Notes under the pieces: generated by a model
Seen by the model: only the letters and a program-made list of their open reading frames with translations
Databases searched by the model: none
What the model was told of the DNA's origin: nothing
Made by a program: the position numbers and the translations under genes
DNA from: Candolleomyces eurysporus
Taxonomy: Eukaryota > Basidiomycota > Agaricomycetes > Agaricales > Psathyrellaceae
Direction of reading: 5' to 3'
Assembly (NCBI GenBank): GCA_027579435.1
Contig: JANBPK010000786.1
Coordinates: forward strand, 26,115 to 90,114
DNA: 64,000 nucleotides
Shown here: one piece after another, positions 13,986-27,400 of the stretch
Layout of the letters: every line of letters begins with the position of its first letter
Numbering within the stretch: the first letter of the stretch is position 1

Positions 13986-14728
13986 TTAGAAACCTCCGAG
14001 GCAGCCATCGTCCCTCGCACTAAAGCCTCCGCTTTGTGAGAGTAGGTACTCTCGCCTGCGACTGCTCTTGGATTCCGAGGCGNCGCTTCGTATCCGGTCG
14101 GGGTCTGACGCGCCGTCGTGCCTCGAGCTGCTCGAGCTGCGCTTCTTCCTGGGTTTGGGAGATTGTGCATCGCTATTCGAGTTGCAACTGTAGTTGGCGG
14201 GGGGTGAGGGTGGGTAGGGGAGGAAGGAGATGGCGTTGATGTTGTTCTTTGAATAGCTATCGTAGTCGTGCTGCTCGTACTTGGTGGGCAACCCATTGGC
14301 GCCGTACGAGTAGAGGTATGCCGGTATTGAGGGACTCGAGCTCAACCCGTCGCTTTCGTCCGACTCCGAGGATGAGAGATCTNGGGACTAGCTGGGGGAG
14401 GTCTTGGAGCGATGCACGGGTGTATTGGCTATCAACAGGGCGATACTGGGTGGGGGGTGTTGAGAGCCCGGGGGTGGTAAGAGGCCGAGCGAGACGACTG
14501 TTGCCTTGCCTGCTGCTCCTCAAGCACATAGGTGCGTCCGGGGCAGCCTCTCTCTGGCAGTGCACAGGTGTTCTTGTCGACGACGATGGGGGTGCGGTCG
14601 TACATGGACGGGGAGTAGGCGGCGAAGGTACGACAGAGAGAGGGCGATGGAGGGAAGTGGACTGCGTGAGTACTTGTTGACGCGACTGTCTGGGGCGAGG
14701 CGCGTTTGAGGATTGAGCGGGGAGACAT
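13986..14728 (-). CDS. Conserved agaricomycete protein of unknown function, frame breaks in the middle
   Basis: The ATG at 14728 opens MSPRSILKRASPQ, followed about 35 residues later by YDRTPIVV and then NTCALPERGCPGRTYVLEE, a block I recognise from uncharacterised agaricomycete proteins. Downstream, in another frame, comes the acidic DLSSSESDESDG block, then a Pro/Tyr/Ser/Arg-rich tail (PKPRKKRSSSSSRHDG) ending GCLGGF at the TAA at 13986-13988. The N-terminal, middle and C-terminal blocks lie in three different frames between about 14,500 and 14,385. No good intron joins them, and an N sits at 14383, so I favour sequencing indels over a real break. No enzyme domain, signal peptide or membrane segment is visible. 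The low-complexity tail suggests a disordered, possibly nuclear protein, which is inference only. Confidence 0.75.
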
Positions 14729-17700
14729 GGTTGGCTGGGGGAGGTTGTTGGTGGGCAGGACCGATCATCTCAGCCGGCCATTATATCCAGTCGAAACAAG
14801 ACAGTGCCTTCCCCATTATTTAGTTATTTATTTATTTATTTTCTCTTATCCCCGATCGTCAGATTCGTTATCCAGATCTCTGTCGTCACGCAGTGTGACA
14901 CAGGTCTGTCACCGTCCGACTTGTCACGCCAAATCCAAGATCTCCGACCCGGCTCCCATCCGGCCAGGCTCGCCTTCCTTTCACTACCCGACATTGGAAG
15001 GCTCCTGCCTGCTTTGTTGTTATGTTTTGCAATGGCCTCACCACCTGATCTATCCATGCGACACAAAGCAATAGCGCCCCTCGCTTGTCGTCCTATTGCT
15101 GATAACCGCAATTGGCTCCTTCGCCGACACTCCAAGAGGCTCGTTTTCAACGTGCGTGGCGGAGTCGCACACACTGCACGCAGCCCACTGAGCCCAGCAC
15201 GTACTAACCACTCGGATCAGCCATACACACCCTCAATCTATCTGCGTTGACCCCGGAGAAATCAGGCGCCTGTTGTCTGTTTCAACGCCCCAGAGCTGTC
15301 TCCGGTAGTATTCAATTATAATGCTCTGAATGCCCCAGCACCCTTGTTAGGGATACTTGCCTCTAGAGCTCTCCCACTATCGTCATAGTACTTCCCTCTA
15401 CTAGTACTCTTCAAAGCCGGTACTTCCGATGCCGACTGCTACTTGCGCTTTGTCGGGTACCAGACTCTCCGGATTATCTAACACCGACAGAAATTTTTGA
15501 GACAGGAGGATGGAATCCATCTCCTTTCACTTTTCTCTCNNAAAGGACCGCCTCGTCTTCCTATCGGAGGGAGAACTTGATCTGCGTCATCGTCAATAAC
15601 ATTTGAGAGAAATCTGCTGCTTCCGCCGCACTGCTGCGAGCCTTGTGCGCCCTTTCGCCAGCCTTGAGGTCTCGAGCGTGCATTTCTGTATCTGTACCAC
15701 CCGATGGGAGGTATCGGTGAGGGATTATCGCCAGCGCCCATTCCATCCTCTTGCCTCGTGCTCAAGGCCAGACTAGGCCTTCACTCATGCCTTGTTCGTA
15801 GACTTGGCGACTTTGTGTTTTCTGATCTAACTCAAAGCAAAAGCAAGTCGCCGTGCATCATATGTTCAAATGTCTCTCGATCTTTCTCCCAGTCAAAAGC
15901 CTTGTCACTTATTCTCAGGCCCACGAACGAAAAACGAGGGTTCTCATCAAAGCGTCGGCGACGACATACCACATTTATACTGTCCTCTTGCTCCACCACG
16001 CCCCTTGTGCTAGCACATAAACGAGCGTGCGTGTGCCTGTTCACATTAAATGAAAATCCCTCATCCTGATGCGACACTCAAAGATGGTATGATGTGCTAC
16101 GAAAGGCGCGGGCGTATACCACGTTTGGAAATCGATCAGTCGCGGCGCTAAAAATAACGACTGCGTATTCTTGGCATAATCCTTCACTCGCGCTTTCTTG
16201 CCTTTTTTCTTCAAATGTTTAGTTATTTTTACTTTATGTCCTTATCACCTCCGCATGCTACCAAAAGACCGTTCTAGGTATGTGCTGAGCGATGAAACCA
16301 TATGAGGAGCTACNGGATGATTATTTACTTNTGAGGCCACCGATTCGTACGGGGACCTTGCAATCGATGTAAAGTGAATTNTCTTTACGTTAAAAAGTTC
16401 CTCATTGCTTTCACATGTTCGTAGAAAGGCTTTGAAGACCAGGTATAGGTATGGATGGAGCTTGAGCTTCGCTTGTAGGAGTGAGGAATTCGACGAGGCG
16501 AATAGTATCAGAACTTGGAGAAAGGAATGAGTGCACCGAATTTTACGTGTGGCGTTTATCAATCTGCTCACTGTCTGCGGCACATCTTTCGAATAGCCTT
16601 ATCATTCGTAAACCTATCTGTTTACCTGTTACGTGCATNCACGTAGAATTGCCATTCAGTGTCCCNCGTCATTCAGAGATCCTCGACAACTATCAAACGC
16701 TNGCAGCGACTNANCNTTNNTTCNNGCGTGCTAGGGANGANANAATGGAATNGGTGCGATACATGCGATTCATCCATTCAAATCGAAAAGCCTCCGTCTG
16801 TCTCACAATATGTGTAACAATCAGTGTGGGGTATAGAAGCGGCGTCTGTGCAGGTANCAGTATGTCTGTCAAACAACCTATTTACCAAAAAAANCCCACA
16901 CTAGCATCGTGTCAGGTATACCGTAAACCTTTCAAATGTAAAACGACNATGATATCACTTGCGAAAACGCAAGCACTTGAATTGAGGTTTCCACGAAAAG
17001 AGAATTCNGCCCGAAAGAAGTCNTNAAGTATTATTGGCCTNACTTACGATGGTACGGCCTAGTAAGCGGCGTTTCATCTAAGTCGATTGGGATCGTGGAC
17101 GTGTACNCNAACATGCTTTTTGAAGGTTAGGATTTCTGATGTCCTATCGTGGTCTCAGCNATCTGACCCCGTGAGCTGTTCTGCGCTCACTACGCACAGC
17201 GTGCCTGGACTGCGCACGACACGACGTGTGCTGCGTTGCTTGCTGGGGACTAGCTGCTTCATTGACTCCACTTAGGCGACCTGGTGTTGTTTGAGCAGGT
17301 CTTACTCCATCGCGTGTTTTGCGGTGATGAAATACATGAGCCTAAATGAGCTCAGCTCTGCCTTTGGCTTTCCTTTCATTATTCGTTTTTCCTTAATTGC
17401 TACGGAATGAGACCCTGTTCCGACGGTAGGGAAGCTTTTGCTGTGGATGGAAATGATAATTCCGGATAAGACACGGTTCTTCAAGCCTGAGTGTGTCGCA
17501 GAGATATCNAATCGTTCGTTGCTTCGACTCGGAGAGTGAAAGGTAAGTTTGTTTTGTTATCTTTGCTTCTATCCNTTTCAAACGAACGTGTTACGGCCTG
17601 TCTGGAGCGCGTTATTGGACTTGGAGCGCGTCAACCCGGACTATTACGACGATCATTGCGCCCTCCCGTCCCATCTATCCTGGGTGTTGAAAGCACCATT

Positions 17701-18299
17701 TTAGGTGCTGCAGTGCAGAGTGGCACCAGGCACTCGGTCCCGAGTACGCACCGCCGGCGCAACAGCATGCAAAATACCTTTTTTGCACGAGCGTTCCCCA
17801 TAAAATCAAAAATCAANCACTAGCTCTCTCTGGATCACCCTCATGTGCCTGCATACAGCATAGCTCAATTCANCTTGTCCGAAAATTAATTATAATCGTC
17901 CACAGGAACTTATCTATTATCCTTGGCGTTTTGAAAGTTATCCTCGTTATTCGCGTACTGTGCACGAATTCAACAGCTGCTAGCTAAGTCTAACCACGTT
18001 AATCCGCAATCAACGCGGACTCTTGAAGATAGGGAGTCTTGGCGCTCCGGACTAGTTTAGGTAAAGCGAGGAACGCCCTGTCGGTGCACCCGCCCGTTCT
18101 CCTCGCGAGATGCCAAGAACTTCGTGATGGAGCTTCTGGGATTCGTTGGCCAGCGCTGGAGGAAGGAGAAGCGCCACACCACTGAGGTGTGATCCTTGGT
18201 TGGTTGGCATGCAAGTTCCTCAGGCCTTCCTCCATGGCCCAGGCAGTGGACTTCCTAGGCTTGATTGGGCCGGCTCAGGTTACCGAGGCCATGTAGCTG
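14729..18299. other. Upstream of the conserved gene, then gene-poor sequence
   Basis: The first few hundred bases should hold the promoter of the minus-strand gene ending at 14728. The rest has many N calls (notably 16637-17143) and no recognisable coding sequence. A plus-strand frame of 148 codons at 14804-15250 lies in the presumed promoter and has no family features. Confidence 0.45.
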
Positions 18300-18468
18300 C
18301 AGTAGGTGTTTTTTCCTCCTACGAGTCGACGCCCCTTTTGGATGTTTCTTCACCTTTGGGCGAGATGTCCACGCCAAGACCAAGGCCGACCTGGACCCGG
18401 TTCCTCTTTGGGGCAACCGAGTTTCTAAATACATACCCGGTGTGTTTCGCGCGGCATCCGCTCAATAG
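18300..18468 (+). mobile_element. Possible decayed Ty1/copia integrase fragment
   Basis: One frame reads FGRDVHAKTKADLDPVPLWG followed by NRV. This resembles the segment of agaricomycete copia polyproteins after the integrase core, where a T-K-P-D-L-S-D-V-P-x-W-G-x-x-V pattern is usual. It breaks at a stop at about 18468, and upstream similarity is in another frame with stops. No long terminal repeats, reverse transcriptase or gag were found nearby. The call rests on about 20 residues and could be chance. Confidence 0.25.
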
Positions 18469-18469
18469 C

Positions 18470-21400
18470 TTCCCGACTGACTCGTCTGTCCTTAATGTGT
18501 CTCCTGTTTACGATCATGGCACATGTAGGATGTAGGTACATAGGCTCCCGGGAAATTTACAAGTGCTGAGCTTCGCGACTGTTGTGGATCCACGTCCACG
18601 GACTCGGAGATGATTCGACCAGTGCTATCTTTTTTGATGATGGATGAATCCCATCCCAACCCGTCAAGGCAGGAACACCGAGCGACGATTGGGTGCGNTA
18701 TTTTTCGCTGATACGAACCGTCCAACCAGGTGTGATTGGTTGGTTGCTTGGCATATCATTCTCTTCCCGAATTCGAGAACCTGGATAAGGTACTTAGCAG
18801 ACTAGTGAGGATTCGGGAAGGCGCGACGCCAAGAGNGACTCAGGCTACTTGATGGGTCGATAACTTCTTGAAGCACCTCTCTCGACCTCGAGAGTGGGAG
18901 GATGTAAATGCCAAGCCCTTTCAAAATTCGGATTACTCAAAAGATAACGTGCTGGAATTTTGCAAGAATAGGGACAAGGTGGGTCGAGCCTTTGTGTGAG
19001 TTGTGAGTTCCGGATTTAGTGCGTATTTTTGAAAAGAGCCTTGCTTTACATGTCTTTTTCTGGTTATGTTAAAGATATTTATTCGGTTTGGCGCACACGA
19101 GCGCCTGCAGGACCTGAGAACGTGGTCTTGGCGCGCCAGCTAGTTTGTCAGCCCACGCGGCGGGCTGTCAGGTTNGTTGGTCTTGGCGCGTGTGTACGCA
19201 TCAGGCGGGTCAACGTCAACAAATTAGCTTGAGCTGGCTTGGCGCTGTGACTTCTCTTCGTTTCCGACGGCTTACCGCACCTTTCGACATTCNAACCTCA
19301 TTGTTTGAACCCTGAAGATCTCACACGTCGTTTTCTGCTAGTTCGCTTCGAGAGGTGCTTTGTATGCAAGAGACAACAGGCGGAACACGCTTCTNAAAGC
19401 TGCGGGCTTGGCATCGGGCGTCTGCATAATCCCAATCTCCTTCCTGCTCCTCGGTTCTGCGACTTCTGCTATGTATGGTGGCTATTTTTGAGCAGCCAAG
19501 GCTTCNTTTACGGGTGAAGCTCTCTTGGCAGNGACGCCTCTCCATCTTCCAAGTTTCCAAACTTACCATTCTGCCAAGTTATTATGNTTCGTGTTGCTGG
19601 ATACACGTCCTTATTCTCGTCGGTAAGTCCTAGGATTCTTACAACTTTCACCTTTCTCGGAGTTGTGATAAGCTACAGGCCTATTGCAATCACTGTGTGC
19701 CNGCCCACTTGTTCAACAATCACCTGCATCATCAAGGNCCAGGGATGGGGAGCTTCGAGGATCCAGCGAAGAGNGACNCTGATTATGGCCCGGCCCTTCA
19801 TCGTTCTTCTTCTTGTGCGCAGTCAGTGCTTCGACCATTAATTATGCCAAGAGAACGATGTCGTTCTGTACCAACTGGATGGTTTTCTCCGGACAGGTTA
19901 GCAAACTCCGGATGCTACATCTGTTACTACTAACACGACAGCCAAGAAATGTAAGTGGAGACGGCTATGTCGATAGCTTGACGGCTTGCACTGCAGTGGC
20001 TGGCGACTCCGAATTNGGATTCTCGTTTTGGCCTTCAATCCGCGGTGCTCCACAACCTNCAAGTGGATCAGGTGTCTTGGCTTCACNAATAAGCATCNCT
20101 AGGGTATGATCCTAATTTCGCTAAGCGTATCCCTAACACCCAGGACCACCGGAAGACTGCAGCGTAGGAGCCCAGACGGACGTTCAAGGGCGACTCCAAC
20201 AACCTCATGCTCCCGTACCTTCCTTCCCGCTNAGCAACATCCAGTGGACCAACCCAACTCTATCAATGGCGATAGTACCTCTCTGACTTCCGATAAAGGC
20301 GGTTGCAACNCTTCGTAAAGAAGTTCTAGAACTGTCCTCATCGTTCCGCAGTCTCTTGTTGACGGCCAAACTGGAAGTGGAGCTCTGTTGATATGCATTN
20401 GNAGCAAAGCCCCTCACCAAGGTAAGGTTGTTATTGTGCTGTAAAAATTTAGGGCTTCACAGCACTCATTTCGTTAGTTACTCGCATCTAGGGTGCTTCT
20501 CGCTTGATTTTGAGGGCAGACACCACGGAGGACATTAAAGCTACGTCAAACAACCTCTTGCGTATGTATGACGAGAGGCTTGGAGACTGGGTTTGGCGCG
20601 AGTAAGACCGAATATTAGCCTCGCGGTTTCATGTCAATGACTTCGAGGGTCGGTAATAAGACACCAGGTAGGTACCTTCGGATTCGTCCTAGAGCAATGT
20701 TTACATCTAACAGCTTGCCAAGCGAGTGCACGTCCTCTGAGACCTCTTCGACGTCGATCCGACAAGCCGGCTACTTGATGTCGAGATGAAAACAACGATC
20801 CCGCGACCAAAAGCGTCCACCGAGCGGCGCACCAGCCTCCTGGGTCCTCTCCGTCGACATTTTGATCTCACCGTCCACCCGCGTCTGGCCCCCGGTTCTT
20901 CAATGATGTCATCCCGTAGATGGTGAGGATGCTCCGCTCCTTTGTCACAACCAAGGTNTGCAGTGCAGAAATGGCGATGATCATCATAGACGGGAAGGTT
21001 GTTTGGAGCTCTTCATTTTGTCATTGACATTTCATTGCTAAGTCTTCATTTAGGTTTCCCTGTGCCGAACCTTTCAAAATCTTCAAGTTATTGTTACTTA
21101 GAAGACGAAAATCCATATCACACTCGGTGCTANGATCATCGAACGATGACAGAGGACAAAGGTACAGAATGTGTCGTAAGTNGATTACAGTTTTTGTTTT
21201 CTTGTTCCGGTGCATAATNGTCTCTTTGTTGCTAGGCGGACGAGGATCCGTGAAATTGTGATATACAGCGTCGTCGGATGTGATATGGTAAAAGAGGCAG
21301 CGGCGCCGCGTCGGAGGTCGTTCAGGGCTCGGGACGGGATGAGAGTCGAGCGCTGAGCGTTGTGAAACTACGTCATACANCGCCATGACGCAGATTTTNC

Positions 21401-24400
21401 CAAGCGCNCTGCTGACTTGCGNTTCCTCGAGGTATTGTATGGTTCTCATCATCTTCTATNGCTGCTCNCTTTTCATTCGCTGGTTCATTCACTCTTGTCC
21501 CCAGTTAGCAACTGAGCGCCTGTCTATCTAGAGCGCGGGAGACACTGTGACTGGCGACTGGGCTTCCTCATAGGCCTGCTCGATCCTTGATAGAGGACAT
21601 TCACGACGGGTTGAGCACGCTGTCAGCGCGTTTCAACCCGTGTATACTATCCGAGCCCGGTTGCCTCACCCTTCATATCAACTTGGTATTGTATACCGTG
21701 CCCGAGACGACGCTCGATCAGATATGTCTGCCTATTGCTCTCCAAGTTATCCCGCAGCCCGATGCGGAATATGTTGAATAGCTAACTCTCTGGCAACGTG
21801 GTGCAAAACTGTAACGCGATCTGTTGGCTCGCAATGGTCTTGAGATTAACTCATGAAAAGGTACCCGACCGAAGTACACCTGTCATCGTGGCCTTGTGTA
21901 GAGTTCGATTTGAATACTGACTGAAGAGGTAAGCTAAGGCTCTATCACATTTTCTACTGGATTCGTTCGTGATCACTGGAGAAGCCTAGGTCATAGGACT
22001 CGTAGCGGCCCGCGTGCAATCCGTAGTGTCGTGTCTGGCATCGGCGTGTTCGTTTTATGCAACCCATTCGGGCGATCGAGCACGAGCACTTGATGGTCTA
22101 CCCCTAAACGAGAACTTGGATTCTGGTACTCGAAACCATCCGCGCAGCATGATCGCTGCCTTTGAAATACTGGATCCCGCAACGACCAAGTTAGGGCAGT
22201 ACAGGCATGCCTAGCCTGCTGCCTTTCCTGAAACCCTCTCCCGTGGCATCGGAATCCAAACCCTTCACGCTCCCGCGATGCTGCATTGACTGTCTACCGC
22301 TCTTCCGTATCCCAGAGTCGATTCCCTGGGCTGTCAACCAATTGATTCGGTTTCTTCTTTCTGTTTTCCTGGATTGTGGTCCCTTCACGTTTCTGCAGAA
22401 GAAGGAAATATCTCCCGCACTCACTCATGTCCGTCTTTCCTTCATCCTACAAACGTTGGCCGTTTCAAGTGTAACGCTCTCCCGGATTCCGGCCACCCGC
22501 ACCTTTCGACGCTCCCACTCGTCCTCAATAGCTGGATTCCGATCCCCGGATTGCGACCTTCAAGATTTGCACCCTCTGATCTCCTTGAGAACCGTCAAAA
22601 TTCGAGGGACTGCACCTCGTTTTATCTGATTCGATTCAGAAGATGTTATTCTATCCATAAGAGCCAGCTTCTGCCAGGTAGCAGCCTTGTGAACATGATT
22701 GTGAATGGTGAAGAGAGTCGAGGGCTGTCGAGGGGAAGCCCATTTATACTTAGCAGTAGTCGCGGGAGAAGTTGGGAGATATAGATAACCTTGACCCCTC
22801 TTAAACAGGAATAATCAAGTGTCATGGTGTGTGGATTATTTGTTAACCCATGAAATGGAGGAATGTTATGTCGAATTGAAATCTATTGATATTCGTATCA
22901 TACCATATCGTATTAGGTTTCCATGAGAAACGGAACGAAACGGCAGACAACAGCCTTGCCTCGTGTTCATCAAACCCGTATGCAGTTACTACATTTATTT
23001 GAATCGGTGTTCACGACACGAAACAGGGCTACCAACACGAAGCGACACTGCTTCCATGATTTATGAAGCCTCGGGATGTGCAGAACCCGACTCAAACTAG
23101 AGGCACGTTTTGGGGTGTGATTAGCATTTAACCGAACGACTAGCCCATCCAATCGTCTGGTGGCCCGGAATAACTGAAGCCTGACCAGGGTGATGATTCT
23201 ACGCCCGTACTGTTATAATGTGTGGGCGCAGTTCCCAATCCTGGAACGTTCGATGAGCAATGGAGAGGAGAAGCTGATAACTGGATGTATTAGACGTGTT
23301 GGAGCGTTCTCGTGGATTCGAACGCTTGATCATGATGGAAGTTGATATCTCCGTCGGATACATATCGACTCGAAGTCTGACAAGGGCGGAAGCTGGGCGG
23401 AAGAGCGCGGTACGCACATATGGTAAATTATCTCCGCCTGAGTTCGAGTCCGTTGAAGTTGAAATGTTCGAATTTATGGGGAGATCCTTAGCAGGTGGCG
23501 ATGTGATATGTCAGGGCGAAGTCTCTTGAAAGTGGAAGGTGGAAGGCCTGCCGTTCGAAAATTGGGGTGTAACTCGGAGAATCGCAACGGCCAAGAATGA
23601 CGAGATTGTCGGCAGCGTGCATTAACGTATCCCGCTGTCCACAAATTTTCTCGGATACGCCTAGCTGGCGCGTTTTACAGGGTCCAATTGCTGTTCAGCG
23701 AGGTTCAGATCATTATTTGCAGGGGTGGCGTACGCCGTACTGGTGGATAGCGACACGCTCCTACGCCGAGCAACCGAATGGAGTGTCGAACGACACGGCC
23801 GTGTTTAAAAATTCATTTCGAACGTTCGAAGGAACCATTTGACATGCAGGCCGAAAGAAACGCGGACATTCGAAGAGGTGATGTTCATCAGTTGACAGCA
23901 AGGCCAGTGTCCGCAAGCTCCCATCTATAGGTGCAAATGTCACATCTGCCTGACTCGATGGTCTATCTCTAGCTTATTGGAGTTGCTCGGGGTGACGGTA
24001 CGACGGAGCCATGCACTTCCTTCCTTGCCTTGCATCCAGCTAGAACTAATTTTCGCTCTTTTACAGCTGGTTTGGGTGCCACTTCTTATCTTCCGGCGCG
24101 ACCTTCTGAAATCATCCGAGCTTCAACTTGAAAGTTTTCCGGGTTTCCTTCATGAAGGATGCTATATGAAGTCGGGGGCGCAAGCGAATTCTCTGGGTCT
24201 TAATTGACAGATATGTCCAGCGCTTCTTGTTCCAGGTCCCGGGCGCGGACGGTATCCCTGACTCAGTGCGTGTAGCCATACTGGTACATCACCGTACATG
24301 GCGCGATCCGGCGGCGGCGCCTACTTACCGCCTCGCGCCCCGTCGGAGTTCGTCGCGTCCAATGTCCCTTCGTCTCTCCCATCATGAGGTGCATCTCTGC

Positions 24401-27400
24401 ACTGTACAGGCCCGGTGTGATATAGTCAAATACTCTCAGCCCGAGCCTCTGGATAAGCTTTCAAGGGTCTCTCAAATGACTTGTTTACCCCTAGGCTTCA
24501 GGTGTGTCGCTGCTCGAGTTACTCTTATCAAGCTGAGCCCTATTCGCTGATAGCATTTGAATTTATGCGAAAGGGAAATGAGGGTGCTTCCCTGAATGCG
24601 GCGGCGAACGGTGTACGCACACCGTACCGTGTTCTCCGTGGGGCTCGACTGGATATGTTTAGCTGCTGAGAACGCGCGACAATGGCGTATTAGCAAGGTT
24701 TGATTGTGGCTCTTATGAAGGCTGCAAGTCATTCTCAGCCCCACCCAACGTAATCCCCGTTCCTACCTGACGTGTCTCCTAGGGGAAATTTGAAGTGAGG
24801 TGGCCCAGCTCTGTCAACTGCTCGAAATACTGACGAATGAAATTCAGGCCGCTAAGTTAGCAAATTATGGTGCCACCTCTTTTGGTTGGAACTCGAGGCG
24901 TTGCCCCGTGTATGAGAAGCGAGCCGATGCTCACTCTAGATCTTGACCAAAGGGACGGATTCGACGGAAGCAAATTGAAAGCCACTGTTCGTCCGCGGTA
25001 GGGATTGCCTACATGAGCCAGCGGAACCTTCTTTCCAAAGAACGTCGTCCGTAGGTTTGATTGTATCAAACCATGAATGTTCGGGACGCACCCATTTTTC
25101 CGAGGATGGAAGGATAGGAGACAAGTCGTGGATACAGGTGCTATACAGCTCATCAACGTATCAGGGATGCGGATGCATCTCTTCAGTGCGTCCGAAAAAG
25201 TTTGTTATCCCTGTGCATCTTGTTGGAATCTCAGATACATCTCTGGCAGCCTGTGCTCATGGATATGCATACCCGCAGCTCTGGGGCTCCCTGTTAGATT
25301 TCTCTAACTCTCACCCTGACTGCAGATGACAATTGAGCGATGGGAGAGATTCATTTCCGCATCAAGCAATTTTTCGCTCGAGTCTAGTTCTGCTGAGTGT
25401 CGTTACCTTGGTGTGGGTGCATGATTTCTATCTGGGAATAAGGAAGATGCTGAAGCGCAGATAGCGGGGATTGTAACTCAGATGTTGCGCGATCCTAGTG
25501 GCATCTGCGTGCATTTGGGCTGCTATATCTTTCGCGGGTGCGTTGCCTTGCTCGTGCCTTTCGCTCACCCTACCTTCGACGCGTCTGCTAAAGAAAAGTC
25601 ATTCACGGCCGGGGAAGTGTTCAAAAACGATGAATAAAGCACCTTCTGGAGGCTTGACCGCCGTGTGGGCTGTTGGTCACGTCCGCAGCTCTTCAAGCGG
25701 CCTTCGCAAGCCACCAATGTCATATGCTCAACCATGACGCTCCAGTGAAATCCCGCAAGGTTACTCGAACATCCACCGATCCTCAATTCCGGTTAGGTGA
25801 GAGCAAGCCCTTTGCCCTTAACATCATTCTGGCTCGAGGCAAGTCATGGCTGCTATGTGGTGCCCATATATAGATTTCTCAGCTCTTCCTCCGAACTTCT
25901 CGTGTACTCGCTCCAGACCTCGAAATGCCACTCGGTTTCGTGCCTCATCCCAACAGCTGAATGCTACCAGACGGTCTGTCGCTTTTCACGAATTCAGATA
26001 ATTTTTCTGGCTGACCATGATCTCATTTCACTCATTTTCAGGACAACGGTAGTTATCGGATTGATGCCGTATGTCTACGAAAAGAAGTTCGTATGACCGC
26101 TGCCGTAATTGTACGCTACTTGCTAACCTCGAAAAGGACACCTTCGCGTGTTGGACCAGTCCTCCGGCGGGCTGATTGAATGCGCGTAAAATTGTCTTGT
26201 TTCCAATTGCTGGTCTATTCAATCCAGGCCAGCCCTATCCTCGCTTCTTGCTACTCCAGCTACTCCAATGGACCAGGAGGTCGACGTAAGTCCCTATCTT
26301 ATCGCCATCCATCTCGCTCAACAGGGTCTCTATTTTAACCTACTTTTCTGGGTTTTTGTTTGTGATTTCCCAGCTAACAAAAATGAATAGGATCTGCGAT
26401 TGTACAATGGGCCCACGCCTGCAGGCGTCGGCGGTGGCCGCCACAGACACGTTAGTAAAACTGCTTGATCATTGGAGGTGCCTTCCAGCTGCCGACTCCT
26501 TGTTGCATTTGCGCATGCCATGAGGCAAGCCTCGCTGCATGCCGCCGTTCATCTGCCCAACAAGTTTCAAATTCATTCCCACAACTCTATTGATTCTATC
26601 TAAAGGCTCGATGCGATAGGAGGAAACAGAGCGCCTACAGCCGGATATGTAGACGGGCCTCTCCTCCTTTCTGCCTACTATCAGGAATGACTGCTTATAT
26701 GGAGGGGCACAGATCCTTGTAGATTTCTCCGCCTTCTAGAGAAGGCATAGGAAAGGATACGTTCAGGCGCTGAAATGTCCCCGAACCATTCATTCATCAG
26801 ACAAGTCAAACGTATCTCCAGGATTACCGGTGATGGAACCATTCCAGCCCATCGGAATGTGTACAACTCTGGCATGTCCTTGAACTTCGCTTCAACGCCT
26901 GATGCAGGCCTTCCTGTGAAAGCCAAGCGAATGCTTGCGAAAGGGAGAATTCCGATCTCGTCTGCTCACTCAGGCTCTCCTTCACCACATCGAACTGTTG
27001 TCTCGATGCTAGAGGAAGAGCGCCTGGGCGAATCTGTCGCCGCCACACACCTCGAACAATGCTTTCCTAAACTAAGCAGGGCTAACAGTCGCGTACTCTA
27101 TAGCTGTTCCTAGATACGTGCATTGATTCAGTTGAGCTGATGGAACAGTACAGGAGTCGAATTGTCTCCGAGATAGCGATCGCTTTACTGGGGTTAGATT
27201 AGCATCCCCAGGTAGCCTACGCACGGTTGTTGGTGGTATCTGTAGCCAACGTTCGTGGTGACCATTGTTCCTCTGTGATGTATACTTCAAAAAAATCATG
27301 GCCTTTCCAGGCTGAGAGGAAGCAAAGTCTGCAAAAGTGTAGCTTCGTTATGGTGCCTTTCCCCACACCAGCAATTGCTTCCAGTGAATGACGAATGCGC

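Noticed and set aside
14804..15250. Plus-strand open frame of 148 codons with a hydrophobic start
   Set aside because: It lies in the presumed promoter of the conserved minus-strand gene. The hydrophobic run comes from a T/A-rich tract and nothing downstream looks like a domain.
25327..25636. Plus-strand quasi-open stretch of about 100 codons with one TGA
   Set aside because: No motif, no consistent splice model, and length within the chance range for this region.
26268..26450. Plus-strand ATG with a clean GT-AG intron and a Gly/Arg/His-rich second exon
   Set aside because: Only 26 codons are recovered and no third exon continues the frame, so the splice signals may be coincidental.
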